Source: Parascedosporium putredinis (Eukaryota > Ascomycota > Sordariomycetes > Microascales > Microascaceae). From it: 64,000 bases of DNA. Below are positions 50,599-61,420 of this stretch, piece after piece. A model generated the notes under the pieces. The model was not told the origin of the DNA, did no database searches, and saw only the letters and a program-made list of their open reading frames with translations. Positions within the stretch are counted from its first letter, which is position 1, and every line of letters begins with the position of its first letter. The stretch is from assembly GCA_949357655.1 (NCBI GenBank), contig CASHTG010000001.1, forward strand, positions 4,898,001-4,962,000. The letters run 5' to 3'. A program made the position numbers and the translations under genes.

Positions 50599-52401
50599 CT
50601 ATACACGCTCAACGATCCAAGTATCGATTGCCTCCTTGAATTTTCTGTGCGCGGCTCCAAAGAGGTAGTCGAAGATGGGCGCATCATGCGCTTCTCCTTT
50701 GCCCTCGGTGTACACTAACTTGCCCTCATGATGTTTCTAGAGAGGATGAATATCGTTAGCCCGGAACGAAATACGAGTAGTAAACTTGTATCAGAGTGAC
50801 AACCCGACATTGGATGCCTGCCTACCTTGAGTTTCTCCACAAAAGCCCGGATATCGTCGATGAACATCTCGTCTTCGCCCGCCACCACACACAACGCCTC
50901 GGTGGGCATATCCTCCCACCAACCTGCCTCGGCGCCGAGAGGTGCGTTGTAAGCGTCTTGTGCCGTGCCGGCTAGGTAGTTGTCAGCCCAACGCTTGAGG
51001 GTCGACCGCTCTAGAACGTCCTTGCCCTCGTTCTTCTTGATTGAAGGCGCAGTTAGGTCAAATGTCACGAGAGGCGAGAGAAGCGCCACGCCCTTGAAGG
51101 ATCCGGTACCCCGCGCGGGATCAAGTAGAGGGTTGGGGTGGAGGAGATGGGAGAGAAGACCTAGTGCTAGGTTGGCGCCTGCCGAGTCGCCGCCGATGAT
51201 GATCTAGAGAGAGGGAGCGCGTTACTAGAGTGTTAGCAATGTCGCAAGGAGATATGTTCTGAGGTAGGAAGAAAAAAGGGACTGACGGACCCTCGATCGG
51301 GGAATGTTTTCATCAGCCAGGTGGTTCGCCACAGCAACGGCTTGCTGGAGCTGCGTCGGATAAGTGTTCTCCGGAGCAAGGTCTAGTTTCAAGGCGCTTT
51401 AGCGGAGAATAAAATATACCCCGAAGGCCAATATCTATAGACGGAAAGGCAACTCACCATATTGGGCGAGGCAGCACGAAAGCTTAGAGCCCTTTGCCTT
51501 TGCTGCTTCCATAAAGGCCCATATCAGTTCCAAGTGCCCGGGCATCGCGCTATGTGCGAAACCGCCTCCTGAATACGGGAGAAAGATGTTAGTTCGTGTT
51601 GCCGCGTCTGAGGGGGACAAAAGACGTTTACCGTGAAACCAAAGAAGGACGGTCCCCTCCGCGCGGTCTCCAAGCCACAGAGCCTTGGCATTGTGGTCCA
51701 GGTCGACAACCTGCTCCGTCAGGCGTTTGCTGCGACAAAAGGCCCCGTACGTCTGGAAGGTCTTGGGTGACATTGCCCTATACAGCGCACTTGGTCAGCA
51801 CGGGACAGCGGCGCGCATCTTCTTCTTCTGGGGGCATACGTACTGCAACATCTTTGTGTCGGCGCGGCGGTGGAAGCTCCTCACGGTGCGGTAGGCCACG
51901 TGGCGCTTGAAGCTCGGCGCCCCCTTCTTTCCGCGAAAGGGCGCAACCAGGGTCGACGTGCCCAGAGTACCAACTGCGCACCAATGAGAGTTAGAGTCGA
52001 TCCGGGCCGTGAGAGAGACAAAGACCGAAGGCCCCCTTACATGTTAAGAACATCGTCTTGGTAAAAGACTTGAAGTCTGTGCCGGTAAACTGCGGTGGGG
52101 GCGGCTGCTGTAGAGTCTCCTGGACCTCTTCGTCCGCGCGGATGATGGCCGCCTCCTCGGAATCGTCAACACTCTTGCGGCCGACTTGGACGTCTGCCGC
52201 CCGATCCGTGGGCTGTTCGCCAGACTTGCGTGAGGACGCCGAGCTCGAGGGCTTGGGCGGCCCTTGCTCGGGTTGAGGCTGAGGGTCGACGGCCTTTGCA
52301 GCTTCCGAGTCCAGCGGCTGTGGGGGTTCGGGTTCCTGGGCGGCACCGGCAGCTGGCTCGGTGGGCTGCGGAGGTAGCTCCTGTGCGACCTTGTCTGACA
52401 T
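50599..52401 (-). CDS. Alpha/beta hydrolase (HGGG/GDSAG esterase-lipase type)
   Basis: Predicted esterase or deacetylase of the hormone-sensitive-lipase-like alpha/beta hydrolase group; substrate unknown. Seven exons: 52401-52041, 51973-51844, 51777-51632, 51568-51458, 51382-51291, 51203-50826 and 50736-50599. They join to exactly 452 codons with no frame error. Residues 1 to about 120 form a Pro/Glu/Gln-rich, probably disordered, cytosolic region with no signal peptide. The oxyanion motif WFHGGGF is rebuilt across an exon junction. The nucleophile is in GGDSAGA, the acid in AGEDEMFIDD and the histidine in GEAHDAPIF, so the triad is complete. The last exon reads KHHEGKLVYTEG to DTWIVERV. One donor is unusual (GTCCGT at 51290), but the join restores IIIGGDSAG. 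It lies 1.0 kb downstream of the carboxylesterase gene on the same strand. Confidence 0.9.
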
Positions 52402-53441
52402 GGTGGCGAAAATGAATTCAAAGCACTACTGGAACGAAAAGGGCAAAGTAAAATGGGTGACAATAGCACACACTGGGAAAATGGTTGTTCAACCTTCGTT
52501 ACAATCTCTTTCATTCACCAGGAAAAAGGGAGGAGAAAGCCCAGATGACCAAGTCCGACCCAGGGACAGGCATTTTTACTTGCTCCCCAACGTGCCCAAA
52601 GCTCGCCATGTGCAAAAAGGGATGGGGGACAAGGGGGCGTGCTGCCTCAATACGGGAAATATTGGTCGCCAAGAACAGCTGAGGTGACCCAAGCCTACGC
52701 TACCATTTCAGCTGTGCACGATGGGTCCAATGAAATGCTCGAATTCGGTGCTAAATGGTCACGGAGCCTGCCAAGCTTAAGTTAACCCCAATCTAACAAT
52801 CAATACTCTTGTTGGTGCCTTTTGCCTTCTTTTACGGAATGGGGTTTAAGGTTGTACTAGAATTGGTCGAGACCCTGAACGCCCGCATTGGCCGCGTCTA
52901 GGCAAACATGAGGTCAACAGGCGAGTGTATCGCAAGGAAAACGAATCCATGGATCCAATTGATCCATCTATGATGATGCTTTTAGGTGCGCGATGGCGCT
53001 CGACAATACAGCTATTTTCCCCTTGTTGTGCCACATCTGATCATTCATTCCCCCTGAATTGGTCAACCTAGGCACGTACGCAACCGCAGAGCTGATGACT
53101 TCACTTTCGCCATCGCGAACTAACGGCCTATCCTGTAAAAGTACGCTGTTGAAGCTCAACAACATTCTCTACCGTATGATTGACCTTGGTGTAGAAATGG
53201 ACATATCACGTCAAAGGGTCATAACAAGTATGGAAGTTCAAATTTGTACAGCCCATGCCTAATTTTTGTAGCGGCCATATTTACTTGTTCATTTCGCGCA
53301 CTATATCGCGTGCTTCAGCACCGGCCCAAGTTCATTCCTCTGTTCTGTCTGGATTTCTCTTCGTCCCTTCCGAGATGAGTGCCTCTTTGAACCCCAGCAA
53401 TTTCAACAAACCCAAGCAGCGATCAGGTTCGACGAACGAAA
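52402..53441. other. Intergenic stretch between two minus-strand hydrolase genes
   Basis: No gene is seen over 1.04 kb. It should contain the 3' end of the carboxylesterase transcript and the promoter of the alpha/beta hydrolase. Confidence 0.55.
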
Positions 53442-55228
53442 TCAGTGTCCCGCAAGACTCTCATCTGTGCCCCAGTACTTTCCAATCTGGTACTCAATCT
53501 GCTCCATGTGAAAGGTATCTGGCTCCACATAATTGACGGACGTTGCGTTGACATCGAAAGCCATGTTTCGCGGGTTGTCAACAGAGTAGGTAGGCCATCG
53601 AGTGCAAGAGGCTTGTGTTTTTAGTACCATTTCACCGTCCTTGGCCAGTATATGGGGAACAAGGAAAAACTTACCTCCACTGTAGTTGGGGTCCATGTTT
53701 GTGAAGAAGCTCACCCACATTCTGGACATGGTATCCGCCAGAGTTACAAACGTCTCCGGCTGGCCCTCGTACGGATTCTTCGCCACGGCAGTCTCGTAGC
53801 CCAAACCTTGCACGTTATTGAAGACGAAAGTAACCTCCTGGAAGTGCGAGGACCCCTGGGCCGGAGAGAGGCCGTTGACCAAAACGTTGAAGTGGTACGT
53901 GTACGCTGTCTGGTTCCGGCCCGCCCATTGGCGTGCGAACCAGCGCCGTGCGGCGTGCTGTCTCTGGTCTCCGCTGAAAGAGACGACGCGCTTCCATTGC
54001 TGGCCGTAAGTGGCGAGATCACCAGAGGGCCTGCCGTCCAAGGTGGCGGGGAGACCGATACTCGGAATATCCGGGTAAAGAGCGGAGATCGCCTCGATGG
54101 TGGCATTGCTGGCGCCCGAGGACGCCACGTACTCGGCCCATTGCTCATCCGTATCAATACCCTTCTTTCCGAACTGGGTGCCTTCGTCAAAGTTGGTGCC
54201 GATCAAGATGGGGACGGACACGAATTGGCCAGCCTTGACCAGTTCGGAACGCGGCTGCGTCAGGAATTCTCCATCGACAACGCTCCCGAACCCAGGGCTG
54301 GTCGTCTTGTTGAAGATATCGCTCAGAGTCGAAGCGGAAAGTCCCCGAAGGCACTGGAGAGTATCATCGGTCGACGAGCATCCAGCCGCTTCCACAATAC
54401 TATCGTACGCATCCTGGTCGGCATCCGTCTCGCTCGGGACCTCGTTGAAAGAGTTATCGAGCCCCGTCCCGCTCTGCATGACCGCCGCGCGGAAGAGCCC
54501 GTCGTCCCGGCCGCCGTAGGCCAAGAGCTGCGTGGCGACGCTACGGGCCCCGGCGCTCTCGCCCCAGATAGTGACTTTGTTGGGATCGCCACCAAAGGAG
54601 GCGATGTTCTCGTTCACCCACTCAAGGGCGACTCGCTGGTCGCGGAAGCCCAGGTTTCCGGACCCCGCCTCGGCGACCTCAGCGCTCCAGAGGAAGCCCC
54701 AAAAGTGCAGGCGGTAGTTTATGCTCGCCACCACGACGGGGTGCCCATCTTGACCGACTGCTCGACGATGAAAGTGAGGTTGTATCGGGGGTCGGAGGCG
54801 CCGCCGTTGGTGAGGCCGCCGCCGTGGATCCACACCGCGACGGGAAGCTTGGCGTCCGGGGCGATTCCGTGGGGCCGGACGACATTGATGGTGAGGCAGT
54901 CTTCGGACACGTAGTTTCCGAGAACCCAAGTGTCGCTGCCGTACCCGAAGCACTGGGGCGAGTACTCGGTTGCGTTGCGCGGGTCATCCCAAGTCTGGTT
55001 GAGTGGCTGGGCCGGCCGGAAGCGCAGGTCGCCGACGGGCGGCTGGGCGTACGGGATACCTAGGAATTCATCCTGCTCGTACGCGGGCTTGTAGAGCCCA
55101 TAGTAGGAGCCGGCGGGCAGTTGGACGGTGGGTGCATCAGAGCTACCATTGGCGCGCGCTTGGTGAGGTGCGGCCGAGGCCGTAGCTACGATGCCGAGAA
55201 AGAAAGCGAAGAGAGCTGAAGGTGCCAT
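53442..55228 (-). CDS. Secreted type-B carboxylesterase/lipase
   Basis: Extracellular ester hydrolase of the carboxylesterase type-B / cholinesterase-like family. Two exons: 55228-53675 and 53611-53442, with a 63-bp intron (GTAAGT..ACAAG). One lost base near 54750 gives 575 codons. The signal peptide is residues 1 to about 20 (MAPSALFAFFLGIVATASA). Conserved features run in order: FLGIPYAQPPVGDLRFRPA; the cysteine and SEDCLTINVV segment; oxyanion hole VWIHGGG; nucleophile elbow WGESAGA; acidic region GTNFDEGTQFG; and the catalytic-type His in QGSSHFQEVTFVF. Several N-glycosylation sites (NQT, NAT, NKT) support secretion. Before correction the first frame ends at TPSWWRA, just after the HGGG site. 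The end is TDESLAGH. The substrate cannot be told from sequence. Confidence 0.92.
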
Positions 55229-57005
55229 GGTCAAGATGATGAAGGGGGTTAATCAAACTGGAAAGCTTGCTAGAATGTGATGCATTATCGGGAGGGACTT
55301 GCGATGTTATATACTACCAAAATGTCTACAGTTCGCGATCGACGTGTGGTTTACAACACAAGAGCGAGGAATATTTGTCAGCGGAGCCATCGGCGTTGAT
55401 GGTTTTCTTTCACCTCACAGTTTCTTTTTCACAACTCCCGGACAACTAGATCGTGATATCCTGAATGCACCATGCATCCAAGGCGGAGAAAGGTCCGATG
55501 AGAGTAGCCGCGATCTATGTCGCCATGCATGATTATCTTAGCGGCACTCTGAGCGTGCTGCCATTCGACGACCCGGCCCGGCGCCAAGAATTAGGTATGG
55601 AGACGGCGATGACGAAGAGGTGAAAAAAAAAAAAAGTTGGAGACGTCTGAGCAACTCGGCCCTCCATTGTTCTCCAACTCCGGAGCCGACACGATGTCTG
55701 TGGGCCAGTCAGATGAGCGGCTAAGGCGGAAGAAGGAGCCAGTTACGTCACGTTTCGAAGCGGGTCTCCAAAATCCTGGGGGATGCGGGGAGGGAGCACC
55801 TCAACTGCGAAGAAGCCGGATGTTGGGGCAAGGGAATCGAACTAGACTTTTTCGAGCGGAGGATTCCTTAGAGTCGGGCAAATTCTCGGCTGGAACGCCT
55901 TGATGATGGCAAGATGGTTGTATCCTGGGAGTGCGTCTGGCGTGTAGTTGGCAGCTCCGTGAGGGGGTTCGGTTAATCGGACGAGCTAACGGCGACCGTC
56001 CGCCTCTTGGCCTCGGGCCCCAGAATCTGTTCTGAGAAGGAAAGAGGGCTTATTCCCTCCAAGGCCGCTTCTCGGCCGAGTTGTGCATGTAAAGAAGCCT
56101 CGTGCGTCCCCCGCTTCCTCTCCCAGCTTCGTGCGTAGCCCTACATTCTAGATGCACTTTAGCTTCTCAACTAAGTTAGGTCAGTTTATACATGTTCCCC
56201 GCCCTTTGCGAGGATAAGCTCGCCGAGGGTGGTGGACTCGGCTATTTAGGCGAGGTTTTAAACAGCGAAACCTAACGACTCTAACTTAGTATCCACGACC
56301 CAGGTGCTCGGAAGCCGCATGTCACTCTTCTACAACTGCCATCAGGGTACGTACTATAGCTTATACCTTGCACCAATGCTTTTTCTATGCGAGGTCTGTT
56401 CGATGAAGTCCTCATCAAATGTTCACACCGCAGTCAAGTCGCTAGCATCAATGTGACCTGCGTCGTGCCCCAAACATGACACTCAGAAAGGCGACAAGAC
56501 ACTGCTTTACGACCAACGTTGCTGGTCTTTGCGGCGAAGAGGCTTGCAAAGAGCTAGCCGCATCTTCATGAAGCGTGGGTGGGCTCCTTATCCACCTAAC
56601 CTTAAGGAATACATGCATCCATGCACCCATGGATAGATAGATCCACCCTCCTCCACATCCTTCCACCTTATCACCCGGATTACACCATAGGTTTGTGCCA
56701 TTTATATACGAAATTGGCCGCAGACTTGTCACGACATCTGCGGCGAGGGCTTCCCATCCTTCACTAGCACCAGGTCGGTCCGACATCATGTCTAGGCCGA
56801 AACTACGATCAGGCCCGATGGAGCGCCGTGAGGTAGGGGTATCTGTGCAGCTGATGACCGAGGACACGATTCCAGCCAGGGATACCGGACGGGGACCCTC
56901 TTTCAAGATGCAAACGCTCAATATCGCTAGTATTTATCCCTTTATGCCAGGCGCCACCGCAAAACCTATTCCTTCCAAATACACGTACGCTAGGTATGCA
57001 TGATA
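55229..57005. other. Intergenic stretch
   Basis: No gene is seen over 1.8 kb. The side next to 55228 is the esterase promoter, with a TATA box listed separately. The side next to 57005 is the 3' region of the MFS gene. Confidence 0.5.
55307..55313 (-). promoter_or_regulatory. TATA box of the carboxylesterase gene
   Basis: TATATAA on the minus strand, about 79 bp upstream of the ATG at 55228. The position fits a core promoter with a short leader (inferred). Confidence 0.5.
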
Positions 57006-58928
57006 CTATACAGAGGCCTCGGAATCTCCGTCGTTTCCTTGCCAGTCGTCACTCTCCAAGCCTTTGCCATCGATGCCCCATGTTGTAAGCCAGCCGACCA
57101 GGGCGATGCCCCCAAACAGGCCCCACGCAAGGGCTTCTCCCTTGTGCTCTAAGCGGGTACTGAGTGAGAATGTAGACCCGGCGAGGAATGGTCCAATGCT
57201 CCGTCCGGCCGCGGAAATCGTCTGGGCAATGCCGTTGAGGGTACCTAGGCTAGAGTAGGACATGGCGGAGTTGGTAATCTAGAGGTAGAGGAGGTGGCCC
57301 CGATTAGCGCACATTCACGAAATGAGATAGAAGCGGGGGATTCAGCAGCAGATTTTTATCAACCACCTTGGTCCCTCAATGGGGTGAGGATTGAACTTAC
57401 CAGGAGCAGGACGCACGAGAGCCCCCACGGCACTGATATTCTTAATAATCAAAATTGCGCCGAGCTCTCCATACAGCCACTGTTTCCCCGTGCCCACGCC
57501 GAACGGCGGGTCCGAGGTGATGTTGCAGGTCCACGGCATCAAGCCCATGCTGATGGCCAGACCAAGTAGCGCGACACGGTAGAGTCCCAGATTCCCGAGG
57601 CGTATCCTTATAGGTTGGAAGGCGAGGAGCTGAAAGACAATCGTGAAGACACCGGCGATGCTCAAGCTCAGGCCGATGGTGCTAGGGTCGAGGCTGCGAC
57701 CCGTCGGGCCCGGGGCGGTAGCGAAGATGGGGTACAGGCTGTTGAATGAGATGTTGGAGAACTGGTAGATGAGGTACGACAGCAAGAGAGATATTGTGGA
57801 CCGGTTAAAGATTTCGCGAAAAGAATCCGTCCACGACGGTTGGCGGTGATGGTATTGGTCGCTGTACCCGTCTTGGTCGTGATCCGGGGCACGTCCATCA
57901 TCACCGGCCTCGCTGCCGCCGCCGATAAGGCTCTGACGCTCGGAAGACCCCTTGCTCGGCTTCAAGAACCATGTCCAAGAGGACGAGGCGTTGGAGTCTC
58001 GTCGCGCGGCTTGGAAGTGCTGACGTATGCTCGAACTACGTGCACGCCCGGCTTATCCTCATGCGGCTCCTCCAGCCATATCCCGACAATAATGGCCCCG
58101 ATGCCGAGGATAAGCGCGGATGCGAGGTTGGAGGCCAAAAGGGAAACTCGTCCCCCATCGCGCCAACCAACAAACCCCCAAGAGCCGGGCCCGATATGGA
58201 ACCCAGAGAGTATATGACGGGCAGCCAGGTAAACGCGGTACCCTGGTTGGACTTGTCGGTCAAGTCGCCCAGGGCGGTGGGGACGACGGCGGCGTTCCCG
58301 TTGAGCATGCCCATGGCGATCTGGACGGCGATGACCTGCCAGTACGTCTTGCAGAAGCCGAAGAGAACGAAGCACACCGCCAGCAACGTGGTGCCGAGCA
58401 CGAGGACGGGCTTTCTCCCGATGCGGTCGGAAAGATAGCCCCACAGGAAATTGGTCGAAAGCTGCGCCAAGGCGAACGCGGACGCCACGAGACCAACGTA
58501 GAGGCCGACTTGTTCCGGTTTGATTTCCGGGAAGCTGAGAATCATGGACGGGAGGTAGGGCGAGATGGAATTGAGGGCTGTTTGTTCGGCAAAGGATAGC
58601 ACAGCGAGGAGGGCGAGCTCGCGGACGGGGAGGGGGATTGGCTCGAGCTGGACGACGACGTCGAGGGCGGGCCGTTACCGTTACCGTTACCGTTGCCGTT
58701 GCGGCGAGACTCTTCCGAGCTGCCGGGGAATTCGCGGTTGTCGCGGGGTGTGGCGAGCGGAGGGGTGGGAAAGGTGTGGTATCGGTGGGAGCTGCGGCGA
58801 AATTGCCGGCCGTGGTGGATGGAGTCGAAAAAGCCCCGGTTCGTGATGGGGCCGCCGGCGTGGAGGGATGCCGAAGTTCTCCTTTGGCCGCTCGAGGAGA
58901 GCGTGCTGCTGATGGGTGGCCGCACCAT
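57006..58928 (-). CDS. MFS transporter (12-span, DHA1-like drug/H+ or ZIFL type)
   Basis: Predicted proton-coupled exporter of the plasma or vacuolar membrane; substrate unknown. Two exons, 58928-57401 and 57278-57006, flank a 122-bp intron (GTAAGT..CTAG). The start is MVRPPISSTL and the end GNDGDSEASV. A Ser/Pro/Arg-rich cytosolic N-terminus (about 100 residues) includes an Asn-Gly repeat. The first half has spans and the MFS motif GYLSDRIGRKPVLV, then TALGDLTDKSNQGTAF and SGPALGGLLVG. A long acidic and polar central loop (HEDKPG, DDGRAPDHDQDGYSDQ) follows, then the second half (LLSYLIYQFSNISFNSLYPI, ITNSAMSYSSLGTLNGIAQT, SAAGRSIGPFLAG). Breaks lie near 58665, 58137 and 57975 (one lost base each) and near 57431 (a two-base loss or one-base gain). 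Restoring them gives about 601 residues. It resembles the yeast YCR023C-type group. It is divergent from the right-edge secreted gene. Confidence 0.88.
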
Positions 58929-61420
58929 CTTTTTGTTTTTCTTATGTCCCGCTATTTCTAGGATTATTTTGTCTTTGGAACTGAATCACTTAGGGCTACG
59001 GGAGTTGAGAACGAGGTTTGCCGAGGCAAGGGAGGTGTTGGAAAGCAGGGTTTCCTGTTATCCTTTGGTGATATTCTTCATGGTCTGGAGAAGCAATTGT
59101 TAGATGGCTTGATGCGAGTGAGGCATGGCGAAGTGAGAGAAAGTAGGTCGAGAAGAGGTAAAAAAGGGAAGAGAAGAAAAAAATAATACAAGGGCAGGAA
59201 CAAGGGAGAACGAGAAAGAATCAAGAGGGGCAATAATTGTGCCCTTGTGCTTCCTCGTGTTTGGCCAAAGGTAAAACCTGACGATCTGGCGTGCCTTCCC
59301 GATCGCAGCAAACGGTTTTTTCGGGTCCGCGGGATCACAAAAATTACATCATTGCCCAGTGCCTGCAGGTTGTTGGCGGCGCACACTGCTCCAGATTGAT
59401 CTTGGTCCTGGGGCGGGCTTTTGGTCAAATTCTCATTCACCCCGCCATCAATTGACCGTTGAGGGAGGACGCAACAGAGGGGAATGCGCCTGTGGGGTTG
59501 CTGTGACGTAGGTTCCTTTCGGGGGACGTGGTTGCTGCAGCGGCAGGTGCGTTGCTCGCTTTTGAGTGGTCAAGCCCCATTCTTCAGCGGGTGGCACCCA
59601 TCATCGAACCCTGGCGATCGGGCCTGTGCTGAGACGAGGCGATTGGCTTGTGCTGGGCGAGCCTGCTGAGTCACCCTGCGAAGGATGGATGGATCAATTG
59701 ATGAGGGCGTTTTTTTGATTGATTCGGAGCTTTTGGTCCTGTGGGGGCCACGTGAAGGCACAATCAAGAAGGAAGGCTTTGTTCTTTCTCATGTTGTCGT
59801 CACGATCAACAGGCTTAGGCAGTCCCATCAAAAGAAAACACTACGGAACTTTAAGAGGTTCACCAAGCCACTTTCGGCCACGGGTGTTTCTCCAACCACC
59901 GAGGTTGTCAAAGGGCCATGTCTGAAATGGGATTTGTCTTTAACATGTCACGCGAACTTGATTTAAAAGACACAGCGGCTACTGGCTGGTTTTTATGGGT
60001 GTGATCGTGGCGACTTTCCCTGAAATCTGAGCCCATCCATTGCACCACTATTTCAGCAACGTCGGCTTGGACTTATCAATTGATGTGCTCTTTGGAACCG
60101 AGGCTTGACGGCTTATGTCACTCATAATCATGGCTATCGATATCTGTCACGGCCAGGGGCGCGCGCGTGGGGCGGTTGAGGAAGACCCTGTTTAAACACG
60201 GGACGATGATGGCGTTTGCAGTCGACGTCCTCCAACCGCAAAACTGCTCGCGTCAAGCGCCTCGTGGGAGAAATCACGAGCTATGCCGGGGTGCGTGGCA
60301 CGAGTAGGGCCAACGACGGGAACGCGGTTCATCTACGCAGTCTCACAACGCAAAGGCCATGTTACACGAGCAGAGCTAAGACAATGTCATTTTTGATCTG
60401 CACTGCAAGTGCTCAAGAGCGCTAACTATGAAAAAACGAAGAACGAAAGAAAAGAAAATTGATGCAGATATGGAAGCCTCAGGCTCTGCTTTTAATGTTG
60501 CCGGCTGTCCTAATTTCTTCGAACAGACGACTCAGCCTCGAGATGTGAGGTGTTGGATGTTGACAAAGGCAGTCTCCACACCTTGAGAATAGACTCTAAA
60601 CGCAATGGATCTCTGACTTGGTCTTGAGGCTCTTGAGCTTCTCGTCTTTTCGCCGTGTTTGTTTCGAGGTAGGCAGTGCTTATTAGCTGGACCCAGTTTG
60701 AGACGAGCCACACTCAAATGTCGATAAACGGCACTGAGGGTCCTCTAATTTCAGTGGGACGAACTAATAAGGACCACCTCCGTTGTGGGGTCCCGCGCCA
60801 GCTCCGTCATTGGCCTCTATTTCCAGCAGGTTGATCCTCCGCGCATCCAAACTGGAGTAGCTCCGACACAACACCTGTGCTTCGCCCACAACTTCAACAC
60901 TAAAAAATGAAAACCCATGTCGTCCCAACCCTTGCCCGACTGCTATTCGCAGCCTCCCCTTGACCTACATCGGCGGGTGGCGCATGGCGTTCGTCGTTGA
61001 TGGGTCCCTCCCAGGGCAGGATCGAGCCCGCATGGTTTCGAGCTCCCCTTTAATTAGGCGGCTCTCGGTCCGCAAGCGCTCTTTGGGAAGCTGGGAAGCT
61101 ATCCGCATCTTGCAAGGACATGGGTTTAAGCGGCAACGGCAAAGTCGACAAAAAACAATGGCTGTGATGCAAGATTCTATGCCCGATCTCGTGTTTGCCT
61201 GCCCAAGGTTGACTGGCAAACGGCGTCGATCACTGAGAACATGTAGACAGTCAAGTTATAAAAACTATCCTATCCTATCCACGGAAATTTCGTGGCTTGA
61301 TCCGATCTCCCTACGGATACACCGACGTAAATCGCCTGCTGTCGCGATCGTACTTTTCACTCGGTACTCGACCGTGCTGATTATCCCTCGAGTCGGCGGC
61401 TGTCGACTATTTCGCTCTCT
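58929..61420. other. Divergent intergenic region (2.5 kb)
   Basis: No gene is seen between the MFS gene (minus) and the secreted-protein gene (plus). It holds three of the window's five TCAATTGA palindromes (59448, 59694 and 60076) and the TATA box listed separately. Confidence 0.5.
61257..61263 (+). promoter_or_regulatory. TATA box of the right-edge secreted-protein gene
   Basis: TATAAAA lies 158 bp upstream of the ATG at 61421 and is followed by a TATCC direct repeat. Spacing is plausible for a fungal core promoter with a leader of about 100-130 bases (inferred). Confidence 0.5.

Noticed and set aside
50476..50718. A plus-strand frame of about 80 codons just after the membrane-protein gene
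   Set aside because: It has no ATG at its start and is antisense to the last exon of the alpha/beta hydrolase, which carries the catalytic histidine.
53652..54914. A 420-codon open frame on the plus strand
   Set aside because: It is the exact antisense of the carboxylesterase, which has a signal peptide, HGGG and GESAG. High third-position GC on the true strand removes stops from the opposite strand.
55825..55850. A GTTCGATTCC-like tRNA B box on the minus strand
   Set aside because: The flanking bases do not form a T-arm stem and no A box or acceptor stem is found at the right distance.
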